A stretch of 64,000 nucleotides of DNA from DATNFP01 sp035606335 (GTDB taxonomy: Bacteria > Bacteroidota > Bacteroidia > Chitinophagales > Chitinophagaceae), in assembly GCA_035606335.1 (NCBI GenBank), contig DATNFP010000076.1, positions 1 through 64,000 on the forward strand, written 5' to 3'. A model generated the notes under the pieces. That model saw only the letters and a program-made list of their open reading frames with translations. It was not told the origin of the DNA and did not search any database. The translations under genes and the position numbers were made by a program. Numbering within the stretch: the first letter of the stretch is position 1; the number at the start of each line of letters is the position of its first letter. Shown one piece after another: positions 8,853 through 17,617 of this stretch.

Positions 8853-9692
8853 ATGAGTACTGTAACTATATCTGCAGCAGAAGTGAACAAATTACGCCAG
8901 CAGACAGGTGCCGGAATGATGGATTGTCGTAAAGCATTGACAGAAAGTGAAGGCGATTTTGAAAAGGCTATTGATTATCTACGTAAAAAAGGACAAAAAG
9001 TTGCTGCTAATCGTAGCGACCGCGAAGCCAAAGAAGGCGTTGTGATTGCTAAAGCTACCAGTGACAATAAATATGGCGTTATTGTAAACATCAGCTCCGA
9101 AACTGATTTCGTTGCAAAAAACCAGGAGTTCATACAGTTTGCTCAGCAGATCACTGATATTGCTTTAGATACAAAGGCTAATACTATAGATGAACTGAAG
9201 GCTGCTAAAATGGATAATGCAACTGTAGCTGAAAAATTACTTGAAATGGTTGCCAAGATCGGAGAAAAGATAGATGTTGTACGCTTTGAGCATGTAAGCG
9301 CAGAAACAGTTGTTCCTTATATCCACTCAAACTATCGTATTGGTGTGTTGGTAGGTATGAATGTACCTGCAAATGATAATATCATTGCCACCGGTAAAGA
9401 TGTTGCGATGCAGATCGCAGCAATGAACCCGATCGCAGTTGATAAAGACAGCGTGCTTGCTGAAACAATAGAACGCGAAAAAGCAATAGCCGTAGAACAA
9501 ACAATGGCAGAAGGCAAAGCTGCTGACATGGCAGAAAAAATTGCCCAGGGCAAAATGGCTAAGTTCTTTAAAGAAAATACTTTGTTGCAACAGGCATTCG
9601 TAAAAGACAATAGCAAATCTGTAGCTGATTATCTTAAATCTGTAGACAGTAATTTAACTGTTACCACATTTAAGCGCATCAATGTAGGATAA
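8853..9692 (+). CDS. tsf: Translation elongation factor Ts
   Basis: EF-Ts, the nucleotide exchange factor that reloads EF-Tu with GTP. The 279-residue product has the N-terminal UBA-like domain with VNKLRQQTGAGMMDCRKAL, the EF-Tu contact motif SSETDFVAKN near residues 82-91, and a core with AMQIAAMNPIAV. Length matches the family. It follows rpsB as in most bacteria but is separated by a terminator. A near-consensus -7 box (GAATTTTG, 8810-8817) lies upstream, so it may have its own promoter. Confidence 0.98.
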   Translation: MSTVTISAAEVNKLRQQTGAGMMDCRKALTESEGDFEKAIDYLRKKGQKVAANRSDREAKEGVVIAKATSDNKYGVIVNISSETDFVAKNQEFIQFAQQITDIALDTKANTIDELKAAKMDNATVAEKLLEMVAKIGEKIDVVRFEHVSAETVVPYIHSNYRIGVLVGMNVPANDNIIATGKDVAMQIAAMNPIAVDKDSVLAETIEREKAIAVEQTMAEGKAADMAEKIAQGKMAKFFKENTLLQQAFVKDNSKSVADYLKSVDSNLTVTTFKRINVG

Positions 9693-9715
9693 TTTAAATC
9701 ACTATATATTGCGTT

Positions 9716-9745
9716 AAAGCCATTCTTTATAAGAATGGCTTTTTT
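9716..9745 (+). terminator. Rho-independent terminator after tsf
   Basis: AAAGCCATTCTT and AAGAATGGCTTT form a perfect 12-bp stem with a 3-base loop, followed by a run of T, 23 bp after the tsf stop. A classic intrinsic terminator. Confidence 0.9.
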
Positions 9746-9806
9746 ATTGCCAAAGGATTTCTTCGATACTTACGTCTTCATATAAATAAACCAACCATTA
9801 AGCCTA

Positions 9807-11216
9807 ATGAAAAAGCCCATTTACATCTCCGTTATTTTACTCATTGCTACAAATGCAATTGCCCAGAACCGGCCATTTAATCCACTTGTAAGATCTAAAA
9901 ACCTCAATCCGATTGTAGAAAATATATTACGACAACAGGCCAATGCAAACTTTGCGGAACGGTCCACAGGCTTAAAAGAAAGAGTAATTGCATCCAGTAG
10001 TTATCTTATATACCCTGATAGCGTTTTAAAAACAGATAGTACCGCATATAAATACAGTGGCTCAAGAGGCTCACAATTCGATTACTACTTTGGCTATGAT
10101 GCGGAAACTCCTTTTGATTATATTGGATCTATAGCAAAACCAATAGTGAATAATGTTCCCTTTATAGATGCTCAAATGCCAGTTAAATGCGACACTTTTA
10201 GAGAATGGACTTCTTATTCAGATGTCCCTTCCGGCATTTTCATAGAAAATGATTCCAGATATGATGGCTATAATAATTTAATTGATTTTACTCACATTGT
10301 AAATAATGTAAACTATTTCAGTTATATATACTACAATTCTTATAATGCAAATAATTTAGTCACGCTTAATGATGAATATTATAATGCTGGAGATACCGCC
10401 CATAAAAGATACTTTTTTTACAACAGTTCTAATAAACTTATTATGGATAGTACCGTTGGATATTCTTCTGATAGTTTAAAGCCTTTCGATTATACAAAAA
10501 ACATATACCAGTATGATAGTACCGGTAAATTGAATTCCATAGCATCCTATATTGGAAATGCTACAGTTCAAACACGCCTCGCTGGTTATAATTTCACTTA
10601 TTACAGTGATGGTAAGCTGAAGACTTATGCAGACTCAGGCGGCTATAAATATGACTCATTTGCATATTCACCAAGCTTCAATTATCCAATAAACATCTAT
10701 ACATATCAGCTTGTTCCATCTAAAAGTTCAATGCTTACTGAAATTGTCACCTACCATTTAAATAAAGACAATTTGCCGGATACAATAGTTGTTGAATATC
10801 CGGGACTTGATACGGCAATCGCTATTGCTACATATGATTCATTTAACAATCCAATTACTTTCATCTCCCCTAACATAGATACCCATTTACATTATACTTC
10901 TTATAACACTTATTACTATTACGAAACCTACACAGCAACACAAGTACCAACCATATTCCAACACGCAGACAACATAAAAATCTACCCCAACCCCACAACC
11001 AATCAAATCTATATCAACCTGGCAGATGCTGCAAAAAATACAGTGCTTGTGAACTTGATAAATGCTAATGGACAATTAATGAGAACAGAAAGTATACCAC
11101 CTAATACTCAAACCTGGCAAACATCCATTGCCGATCTTACTCCCGGCACCTACTTCATATCCATCTGTGACAGAGCAGGAAACAAACTACACTCGCAGAG
11201 CATAATAAAACAATAA
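9807..11216 (+). CDS. Secreted protein with T9SS type A sorting tail, paralog 1 of 3
   Basis: A 469-residue secreted protein. It begins with a Sec signal peptide (KKPIYISVILLIATNAIAQ). Residues ~55-85 carry a segment shared with the two following genes (LKERVIASSSYLIYPDS and YKYSGSRGSQFDYY). The central region contains weak YD-like repeats such as YQYDSTGKLNSIASY and FTYYSDGKLKTY, reminiscent of RHS/YD beta repeats. The last ~85 residues form the T9SS sorting domain, starting at NIKIYPNPTTNQIYINL and ending in IIKQ, expected to be removed or anchored at the cell surface. No catalytic motif is evident and the function is unknown. The gene follows the tsf terminator; paralog 2 follows after 51 bp. 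Confidence 0.85.
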   Translation: MKKPIYISVILLIATNAIAQNRPFNPLVRSKNLNPIVENILRQQANANFAERSTGLKERVIASSSYLIYPDSVLKTDSTAYKYSGSRGSQFDYYFGYDAETPFDYIGSIAKPIVNNVPFIDAQMPVKCDTFREWTSYSDVPSGIFIENDSRYDGYNNLIDFTHIVNNVNYFSYIYYNSYNANNLVTLNDEYYNAGDTAHKRYFFYNSSNKLIMDSTVGYSSDSLKPFDYTKNIYQYDSTGKLNSIASYIGNATVQTRLAGYNFTYYSDGKLKTYADSGGYKYDSFAYSPSFNYPINIYTYQLVPSKSSMLTEIVTYHLNKDNLPDTIVVEYPGLDTAIAIATYDSFNNPITFISPNIDTHLHYTSYNTYYYYETYTATQVPTIFQHADNIKIYPNPTTNQIYINLADAAKNTVLVNLINANGQLMRTESIPPNTQTWQTSIADLTPGTYFISICDRAGNKLHSQSIIKQ

Positions 11217-11267
11217 TTCTAGCATCTAATCCATATTAAGCCCCATTACACCTAAATAATTAAACCT

Positions 11268-12743
11268 ATGAAGAAGCTCATTTACATCTCCGCTCTTTTA
11301 TTGATTGTAACAAATGCAATTGCCCAAGGCCAACGATTTAACCCACCTACAAAATCCAAAATACTCAATCCCTTTTTAAAAAGCATAATACAACAACAGG
11401 CTAACGCAAATCTCGCGGAAAAGCCTACAGGTCTGAAAGAAAGAGTAATTGCGTCCAGCGGTTATTTTATTTCTCCTGATAGTACTATTTATCCGGATAC
11501 CATTGTAAAAGCAGATACTGCTATTTACAAATACAGCGGCTCAAGAGGTTCACGTTTCGACTACTACAATACAAGAGCCTCATTATACGACTATTACGAC
11601 AACGGCTATAGCATCACCACTCCATTTGACGCTGCCGGTCTGGTTTTTAATAATAAACCGCCTATGGTAAATAACTCAGCTCTGGATCATAGTAATCAGC
11701 AATTAGTTGAATGCGATACTTTCATGCAATGGGAACAATTACCTACCCGTCCACCTGATTCTACAATAGTCTACGCTAAATATGACGCTAACAATAATTT
11801 AATAAATTATTTTTACCGCTCACAAACTATTGGAGATCCTTCTCCAAACTGCTACTTTAATAAATATAACCCGGATAATTCGGTTGCTTATAATAGCAAA
11901 TATCACAATATGGCAGATACTGATTATAAAAGATACTTCTTTTATAACAGCGTTGGGCAATTGGTACTTGATAGCTTTGTTGAGTATTATAGCGATAGTA
12001 CCACTATTAAAGATACCTGGCAATACATTTATCAATATGATAGCTCTGGCAGACTGAATAATATTGTTTCGGATTATAGATACAACCCAAGTATAAAACG
12101 CAAGCTGGAAAACTATACACTCACTTATTACAGTGACAACAGACTAAAGACATTTACTGACCTTCTCGAATACGATTCGCTTGGTTATTCGCCGGGATTT
12201 GATTATCCAACCAAAGTATATATATACAGAGTTGATTCAACTAGGAAAGACTTAGTTTGGGAGATCTTTTTACACCTGAACAAAAATGATTTGCCGGACA
12301 CCATTTTGAATATATTTGCTCCATCAGGCGATACTTCTACTGTAACCAGTATCATTTATGATTCACTCAATAACCCAATCATTTTAGATAATACTGCTTC
12401 ATACCCCTACGGAAGTAATCTTTTATACAGAATTTACTTCTATTACGAAACTTATACAGCAACACAAGTCCCAATAATATCCCAAAACCCAGACAATATA
12501 AAAATCTATCCCAACCCCGCAACCAATCAAATTTATATTAACCTAGCAGATGCCGCAAAGAATACACAAGTGTTCATAAATCTCATAAATACAAATGGAC
12601 AATTAATAAGAACAGAAAGTATACCACCTAATACTCAAACCTGGCAAACATCTATTGCCGATCTCACACCAGGTACTTACTTTATATCAATCTGTGACAG
12701 AGCAGGGAATAAACTGCACTCGCAAGCAATAATAAAGCAGTAA
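11268..12743 (+). CDS. Secreted protein with T9SS type A sorting tail, paralog 2 of 3
   Basis: A 491-residue paralog of the preceding gene with the same layout: signal peptide (KKLIYISALLLIVTNAIAQ), shared N-terminal segment LKERVIASSGYFISPDS plus YKYSGSRGSRFDYY, a divergent centre with YD-like units (YQYDSSGRLNNIVSDY), and an almost identical T9SS tail from NIKIYPNPATNQIYINL to IIKQ. It is slightly longer than paralog 1 because of extra Asp/Tyr-rich residues after the shared segment. Spacing of 51 bp suggests co-transcription with paralog 1. Function unknown; probably a surface-attached beta-rich protein. Confidence 0.85.
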   Translation: MKKLIYISALLLIVTNAIAQGQRFNPPTKSKILNPFLKSIIQQQANANLAEKPTGLKERVIASSGYFISPDSTIYPDTIVKADTAIYKYSGSRGSRFDYYNTRASLYDYYDNGYSITTPFDAAGLVFNNKPPMVNNSALDHSNQQLVECDTFMQWEQLPTRPPDSTIVYAKYDANNNLINYFYRSQTIGDPSPNCYFNKYNPDNSVAYNSKYHNMADTDYKRYFFYNSVGQLVLDSFVEYYSDSTTIKDTWQYIYQYDSSGRLNNIVSDYRYNPSIKRKLENYTLTYYSDNRLKTFTDLLEYDSLGYSPGFDYPTKVYIYRVDSTRKDLVWEIFLHLNKNDLPDTILNIFAPSGDTSTVTSIIYDSLNNPIILDNTASYPYGSNLLYRIYFYYETYTATQVPIISQNPDNIKIYPNPATNQIYINLADAAKNTQVFINLINTNGQLIRTESIPPNTQTWQTSIADLTPGTYFISICDRAGNKLHSQAIIKQ

Positions 12744-12749
12744 GAGACA

Positions 12750-12793
12750 AATCCTTTTGAATGGTAATTGATAAAATTCCCTTCAAAAGGATT
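12750..12793 (+). terminator. Inverted repeat between paralogs 2 and 3
   Basis: AATCCTTTTGAA and TTCAAAAGGATT are perfect 12-bp arms around a 20-base loop, starting 7 bp after the stop of paralog 2. It may be a terminator or attenuator splitting paralog 3 from the first two; the T tract afterwards is poor. Confidence 0.55.
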
Positions 12794-12817
12794 ATCTTAG
12801 TTTTCTAATTAAACCTT

Positions 12818-14230
12818 ATGAAATACCTTTTATACCCAATCGCATTATTGCTGTGCGCCACCTCATTTGCACAAACACCAACATCAAAGCTCGCATCAAA
12901 ACTTGATTATCATCACAAACTACTTTTAAATCAATTGCTTCATCAGCAATTCAATCAAAATACTGCTCTTAAAACAACAACCACTAAAGAAAGAGTTATT
13001 GGCGAAAGTATTTATAGTGATGATGTTACACGTACAATGGAACTGAAAGATTCATCTGTATACAAATACAGTGGTGCAAGGGGTTCTTCTTTTGATTATT
13101 ACTACCTGGATTATACATCACTTATTCCTCAACACGATGATAATGAACCCATAGCAGTAAATTTTGATAACCGCTTTGGGACCGCTCAATCTATATTTAG
13201 CGATACTGCAATTCTCTGGCTTCCAAATTTCGTTAAACATTCGGTGGATACAATAGAAAAGGTATTTGATTCATACAACATGAATAATACTCTATTGGAT
13301 TGCCATATTTACTTCACTGATACACCTACAGATAGTACTTATTATCATAACATCTTTAATTCTTCCGACGATATAACAGCAGCTTATACATCTATTTCGT
13401 CCGGACCTACTACATCCTATGACTCTAACTATAAGCGATATTTTACTTACAATGCTACAGGACAATTAGTACAGGATAGCATATATCAATACACGGCTGG
13501 CGGATGGCTCTTAGTTATAAAATACTTCTATAAATATGATAGCAGTAATAATCTTATAACTGTTTTAAACTATTCTTGGGATTCTACATATCGGGACTTT
13601 TCTCTTGAAGAAGATGATATGACTTATTATGATGATCATAAATTAAAAACAATATCTTCATCAGAATGGTCTCATACTCTATTAAAAGATTCAATCGGCT
13701 ATGTTACTGGCAGTGCTTATCCTATATATTTTGCTTCATATCAACTATATGCAGATACACCAGCTCTTATTGATTTACGAATTAGCCATATTAATGCCCG
13801 AGGACTGCCTGATACAATAACACAATATTCTCCAAGCGTAACTATTCCAGTTTCCCGGGATACTATATTTTACGATACATTAAATAGTCCAACTGCTGTT
13901 CATCAAGATGGAACAATAAAACGTTTCTATTATGAAACATATACAACAACACAAGTACCGACCATATTCCAAAGCACAGACAATATAAAAATCTACCCCA
14001 ACCCCACAACCAATCAGATCTATATCAACCTGGCAGATGCGACAAAAAATAAACAAATGTTAGTAAACCTGATAAATACAAATGGACAATTAATAAGAAC
14101 AGAAAGCATCCCACCCAATACTCAAACCTGGCAAACATCCATTGCCGATCTCACTCCAGGCACCTACTTTATATCTATTTGTGATAGAGCAGGAAATAAG
14201 CTGCACTCGCAGGCTATAATAAAACAATAA
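12818..14230 (+). CDS. Secreted protein with T9SS type A sorting tail, paralog 3 of 3
   Basis: A 470-residue, more divergent paralog of the two preceding genes. The signal peptide (KYLLYPIALLLCATSFAQ) differs from theirs, but the segments KERVIGESIYSDDV and YKYSGARGSSFDYYY are clearly the same. The centre has YD-like units (YNATGQLVQDSIYQY, YKYDSSNNLITVLNY). The T9SS tail (NIKIYPNPTTNQIYINL to IIKQ) is nearly identical to the others at both protein and DNA level, although the middle has diverged strongly. That pattern points to gene conversion or strong selection on the sorting signal. Function unknown. Confidence 0.85.
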   Translation: MKYLLYPIALLLCATSFAQTPTSKLASKLDYHHKLLLNQLLHQQFNQNTALKTTTTKERVIGESIYSDDVTRTMELKDSSVYKYSGARGSSFDYYYLDYTSLIPQHDDNEPIAVNFDNRFGTAQSIFSDTAILWLPNFVKHSVDTIEKVFDSYNMNNTLLDCHIYFTDTPTDSTYYHNIFNSSDDITAAYTSISSGPTTSYDSNYKRYFTYNATGQLVQDSIYQYTAGGWLLVIKYFYKYDSSNNLITVLNYSWDSTYRDFSLEEDDMTYYDDHKLKTISSSEWSHTLLKDSIGYVTGSAYPIYFASYQLYADTPALIDLRISHINARGLPDTITQYSPSVTIPVSRDTIFYDTLNSPTAVHQDGTIKRFYYETYTTTQVPTIFQSTDNIKIYPNPTTNQIYINLADATKNKQMLVNLINTNGQLIRTESIPPNTQTWQTSIADLTPGTYFISICDRAGNKLHSQAIIKQ

Positions 14231-14248
14231 TCCATTAGCTGGTAATAG

Positions 14249-14279
14249 GGCTGCATTATAAAATGTTTATAATGCAGCC
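14249..14279 (+). terminator. Rho-independent terminator after paralog 3
   Basis: GGCTGCATTATAAA and TTTATAATGCAGCC form a perfect 14-bp stem with a 3-base loop, 18 bp after the stop codon, followed by a T-rich stretch. Confidence 0.85.
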
Positions 14280-14442
14280 ATTTACTTTTAATAATAGGCT
14301 GTTATACACCCATTAGTAATTTATAAACAATAATGAACAGCAATATCAGTAAATTGCATATAAGGAATAGCTAAAAATTAACAAGAGGTTTGAAAACCGC
14401 AAAATGTAGTTTTTCGTTTATTAACATCTAAACAATAATATC

Positions 14443-14964
14443 ATGCGTCATTTAACCATCTTATTAATTACTTGTATTTCTCTATTGTTTTCCCAATGTA
14501 CAAGCCAAAAGAACAAAAATATGAATGCACAGCACAGTAACAATCCATACTATTCACGTACAGATACCAGCCATCTAAACGTTAGCAATCAGGAATGGAA
14601 AAAGATCTTACCACCCAACGTGTACGACATAGCCCGGAATAAAGGTACAGAGATGGCATTTACGGGCAAGTACTGGAATGCTGATGTAAAAGGCACCTAT
14701 TATTGTGCGGTATGTGGCAACCCATTATTTCGTTCCGATGCCAAATTCGCCAGTTCCTGCGGATGGCCAAGCTTTTACGAACCCCTTCGTCCTAATAGTG
14801 TCCGCTACGAATCTGATAGCTCTTATGGCATGCACCGCACCGAAGTGCTTTGCGGCCGTTGTGATTCACACCTCGGCCATATCTTCGATGATGGCCCTCC
14901 TCCTACACATAAACGTTTTTGTATGAATTCTGCCGTTTTGGAGTTTGAGCCAGATAAAAATTAA
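14443..14964 (+). CDS. msrB: Peptide-methionine (R)-S-oxide reductase, lipoprotein
   Basis: MsrB reduces the R form of methionine sulfoxide in proteins. This 173-residue copy is exported: it has a lipoprotein-type signal with Cys19 (LLFSQC), so it would repair oxidised proteins in the periplasm or at a membrane. The MsrB domain covers ~45-170 with two zinc CxxC pairs (CAVCG, CGRCD), the resolving-Cys motif SCGWPSF, HLGHIFDDGPPP, and the catalytic motif RFCMNSAVLEF with Cys160. All key residues are intact. A second msrB follows 72 bp downstream. Confidence 0.93.
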   Translation: MRHLTILLITCISLLFSQCTSQKNKNMNAQHSNNPYYSRTDTSHLNVSNQEWKKILPPNVYDIARNKGTEMAFTGKYWNADVKGTYYCAVCGNPLFRSDAKFASSCGWPSFYEPLRPNSVRYESDSSYGMHRTEVLCGRCDSHLGHIFDDGPPPTHKRFCMNSAVLEFEPDKN

Positions 14965-15036
14965 TTGTTAAAAAAGAACTGTAAGCAAAACCATAATTCC
15001 TGGTAATTCGTTTATAGTATATAACAAAATAAAAAA

Positions 15037-15555
15037 ATGCGCTATTTAAAAATCATATTACCGGTTGCAGCATTAATAATTTGTATTCAATACGTATATG
15101 CGCAAAGTCAGATAAAGGGCATTGATTACGACCATTCTAAAAACCCATATTATTCGCATACAAACAATACAAAACTCACGACAAGCGATGCCCAATGGAA
15201 AAAAATATTGCCATCCACTGTTTATTGGATAGCCCGGGAAAAAGGTACAGAACGGTCATTTACAGGCAAATACTGGGACAATCACTCAAAAGGAATGTAT
15301 TATTGCGCGGTATGTGGCCATCCATTGTACAGTTCGGAAACCAAATATGATAGCCACACAGGCTGGCCAAGCTTTTTTCAAACTCTTAATTCAAATAGTG
15401 TCATATTACAAACCGATCCTGACGGCGACCGTACTGAGGTAGTATGTGCAAGATGCGGCTCACATTTAGGCCATGTGTTCGACGATGGGCCTCCTCCTAC
15501 AAATAAAAGGTATTGCATGGATGGTGATGTACTGGACTTTGTAGCTGCAAAATAA
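15037..15555 (+). CDS. msrB: Second exported MsrB with altered active-site motif
   Basis: A 172-residue MsrB paralog with an ordinary Sec signal peptide (cleavage near VYAQ). The zinc CxxC pairs (CAVCG, CARCG) and HLGHVFDDGPPP are kept. Two differences from the first copy stand out: the resolving-Cys position reads HTGWPSF, as in MsrBs lacking that cysteine, and the catalytic motif is RYCMDGDVLDF, so Cys160 is present but the normally following Asn-Ser is Asp-Gly. Activity is plausible but may need a different reductant. The thioredoxin-like protein encoded at 16377 is a possible partner, by proximity only. Confidence 0.88.
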   Translation: MRYLKIILPVAALIICIQYVYAQSQIKGIDYDHSKNPYYSHTNNTKLTTSDAQWKKILPSTVYWIAREKGTERSFTGKYWDNHSKGMYYCAVCGHPLYSSETKYDSHTGWPSFFQTLNSNSVILQTDPDGDRTEVVCARCGSHLGHVFDDGPPPTNKRYCMDGDVLDFVAAK

Positions 15556-15585
15556 TTTTTCATATAGTTGATAGGGATTAGCTTT

Positions 15586-15621
15586 AACCTGTTATTTTGT
15601 AAAAAAATAGCAGGTTTTTTT
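15586..15621 (+). terminator. Terminator of msrB overlapping the nth leader
   Basis: AACCTGTTATTTT pairs with AAAATAGCAGGTT (one T-G wobble) and a run of seven T follows, ending exactly at the base before the nth ATG (15622). The hairpin terminates msrB and could also shape nth translation. Confidence 0.7.
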
Positions 15622-16380
15622 ATGACTAAAAAAGAACGGTATTCATTTGTTATTGACTGGTTTCAGAAAAATATGCCCGAAGCTGCTACTGAGCTGCATT
15701 ACAAAAACCCCTACCAGTTGCTTGTTTCTGTTATTTTATCCGCACAGTGCACAGACAAGCGCGTAAATATTGTGACACCTCCTTTTTTCAAAGTTTTCCC
15801 CACCCCCCAGATCCTTGCCAAAGCTTCATTTGAAGATGTAGAGCCATTAATAAGAAGTGTAACATTTGCCAATAACAAAACAAGACATCTTATTGGCATG
15901 GCGCAAATGCTGATAGAAAAATTTAAAGGGAAGGTGCCCGACAATGTAGATGATTTGGTGCAATTACCTGGTGTGGGCAGAAAAACCGCTAATGTCATTA
16001 CCTCTGTTGTATACAATAAACCTGCCTTCGCTGTCGATACACATGTATTCCGCGTAGCTGCCCGGATTGGTCTCACCGAAAATGCCAAAAATCCTTTGCA
16101 AACAGAAATGCAGTTAGTAGCCAACATCCCGGAACAGCTTATACCCAAAGCACATCACTGGCTTATTCTACACGGGCGCTATATATGCGTGGCACGGAGG
16201 CCAAAATGCGAAATTTGCGGACTAAAACCTGCCTGCAAATTTTATCATACAGACATGAAGTACATAGTAGAAAAGGAAGAGCAGCCTTCTAAAAAAGCTG
16301 CTCCTAAAAAATCTGTTATCAAAAAGAGTTCTGTTCCCAAAAAGAAAGCTTCTAAAAAAGCTATATCAGGCAATCGTTAA
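15622..16380 (+). CDS. nth: Endonuclease III
   Basis: DNA glycosylase/AP lyase that removes oxidised pyrimidines in base excision repair. I choose the ATG at 15622 (TKKERYSFVI); a longer frame from 15568 would run through the upstream terminator hairpin. In the 252-residue product the helix-hairpin-helix motif LPGVGRKTANVI carries the catalytic Lys121, and FAVDTHVFRV carries the catalytic Asp139, matching E. coli Nth spacing (Lys120, Asp138). The 4Fe-4S cluster cysteines follow as C-x6-C-x2-C-x5-C (CVARRPKCEICGLKPAC). The C-terminus has an added ~35-residue Lys/Ser/Pro tail, probably for DNA affinity. Its stop codon interlocks with the convergent gene at 16377. Confidence 0.96.
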   Translation: MTKKERYSFVIDWFQKNMPEAATELHYKNPYQLLVSVILSAQCTDKRVNIVTPPFFKVFPTPQILAKASFEDVEPLIRSVTFANNKTRHLIGMAQMLIEKFKGKVPDNVDDLVQLPGVGRKTANVITSVVYNKPAFAVDTHVFRVAARIGLTENAKNPLQTEMQLVANIPEQLIPKAHHWLILHGRYICVARRPKCEICGLKPACKFYHTDMKYIVEKEEQPSKKAAPKKSVIKKSSVPKKKASKKAISGNR

Positions 16381-16961
16381 TTCTGCACCTGCGGCTGTTG
16401 TTTCCAGGCACCCCTGAATTGTTTCTGATAGTCTTCAAATTTCTGTGTTTTAAATACATTTTCTCCCACATATTTCAATACCATTTCCATTGTATTTACA
16501 TCCTGGTATCCGGGCAATGGGATCGGGTTCTGAAAATTCTCACCAGTAAATATAACTGCAGTTGGGTAAGACATTTGCCCTTGCAATAATTGCTCTGCAA
16601 GTGTATTGGATTTATGTTCTGCATCATATCCATACATTTTACCCAAAAAACGAATACTGTCTCTGCGTTCAGCATTCAGTTTCACACAGTAAAACTTTGT
16701 ATTCATATATTTTATAACGTTAGGATCCTTAAATGTGGTTACATCCATTCTTTTACACCATCCGCACCAATCAGTATATATATCTACATATACCTTGCGC
16801 GGCTGATCATGCATTTTCACCTGCACATCGTCTACACTTAGCCACTGTATTTCGGTACTATCTACAGTATTCTCTTTATGCGTTTTTTTATCCTTACTGT
16901 CTGCCATCGCTGCAGTCGACAGGAATCCCACAGCAAACGCCAGCATCAATATGCGTTTCAT
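16377..16961 (-). CDS. Periplasmic thioredoxin-like protein
   Basis: A 194-residue exported protein with a Sec signal peptide (KRILMLAFAVGFLSTAAMADS). The thioredoxin fold carries an intact redox motif WCGWCK (Cys66, Cys69) and the cis-proline segment MSYPTAVIF. The domain resembles the thioredoxin_7/DUF255-like group. It is expected to reduce or isomerise disulfides in the periplasm. Close neighbours are two exported MsrB enzymes, which need thiol reductants, so it might serve them; this is inferred from location. The stop codon overlaps the nth stop (TTAA at 16377-16380) in convergent orientation. Confidence 0.88.
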   Translation of the reverse strand: MKRILMLAFAVGFLSTAAMADSKDKKTHKENTVDSTEIQWLSVDDVQVKMHDQPRKVYVDIYTDWCGWCKRMDVTTFKDPNVIKYMNTKFYCVKLNAERRDSIRFLGKMYGYDAEHKSNTLAEQLLQGQMSYPTAVIFTGENFQNPIPLPGYQDVNTMEMVLKYVGENVFKTQKFEDYQKQFRGAWKQQPQVQN

Positions 16962-17001
16962 TTATAAGTTTTTGTAAAAACGAATTTACGATTATTCCAT
17001 G

Positions 17002-17009
17002 TAGCTTTG
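17002..17009 (+). promoter_or_regulatory. -7 box upstream of ubiX
   Basis: TAGCTTTG matches TAnnTTTG, 35 bp before the ubiX start. The nearest TTTG upstream (16971-16974) leaves a 27-bp spacer, longer than ideal. Confidence 0.4.
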
Positions 17010-17044
17010 TTTATTATCTTGTAATAATTTAACAAATATATCTG

Positions 17045-17611
17045 ATGAAGATTGCGGTAGCTGTAACAGGCGCAAGCGGTTCCATTTATGCCAAAGTATT
17101 ACTTCAAAAATTACAGCAGTTAAATGAACAGGTTAAGGAAGTAAGCCTTGTATGGAGCGACAATGCTTTTACAGTCTGGCAACATGAATTGAAAAATAAG
17201 GAATACGAAAAATTCCCATTTCGTGTCTGGGATAAAAATGATTTCATGGCGCCATTTGCATCAGGCAGTTCCTCGTATGAAGCATTGATAATTTGTCCTT
17301 GCAGTATGGGAACAGTTGGCCGTATCGCAAACGGTATCAGTAACGATTTGGTAACTCGTGCCGCCGATGTAATGCTAAAAGAAAGGCGCAAATTGATCTG
17401 CGTGGTTCGCGAAACTCCATACAATCTCATTCACCTGCGAAATATGACTGCGATCACAGAAGCAGGAGGTATTATATGCCCTGCAACACCATCTTTTTAT
17501 AGCCAGCCAATATCTTTAGAAGATGTAGCATATACAGTAATACATCGGGTGTTACAGCTATGTGGCTTAAAGGTCGACGGCTATAAATGGCAGGAGGGCC
17601 CGGATAATTAA
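17045..17611 (+). CDS. ubiX: Flavin prenyltransferase UbiX
   Basis: UbiX/Pad1 family protein that prenylates FMN to make the cofactor of UbiD-type decarboxylases. The 188-residue product shows the FMN-binding start VTGASGSIYAKVLLQKL, the CSMGTVGRIANGISNDLVTRA segment, and LICVVRETPYNLIHLRNM with the Arg used in prenyl phosphate binding. Length is normal. No ubiD lies in the window. Six bases separate it from mazG on the same strand, so the two are probably co-transcribed, with the kinase gene after them. Confidence 0.95.
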   Translation: MKIAVAVTGASGSIYAKVLLQKLQQLNEQVKEVSLVWSDNAFTVWQHELKNKEYEKFPFRVWDKNDFMAPFASGSSSYEALIICPCSMGTVGRIANGISNDLVTRAADVMLKERRKLICVVRETPYNLIHLRNMTAITEAGGIICPATPSFYSQPISLEDVAYTVIHRVLQLCGLKVDGYKWQEGPDN

Positions 17612-17617
17612 GAAACT

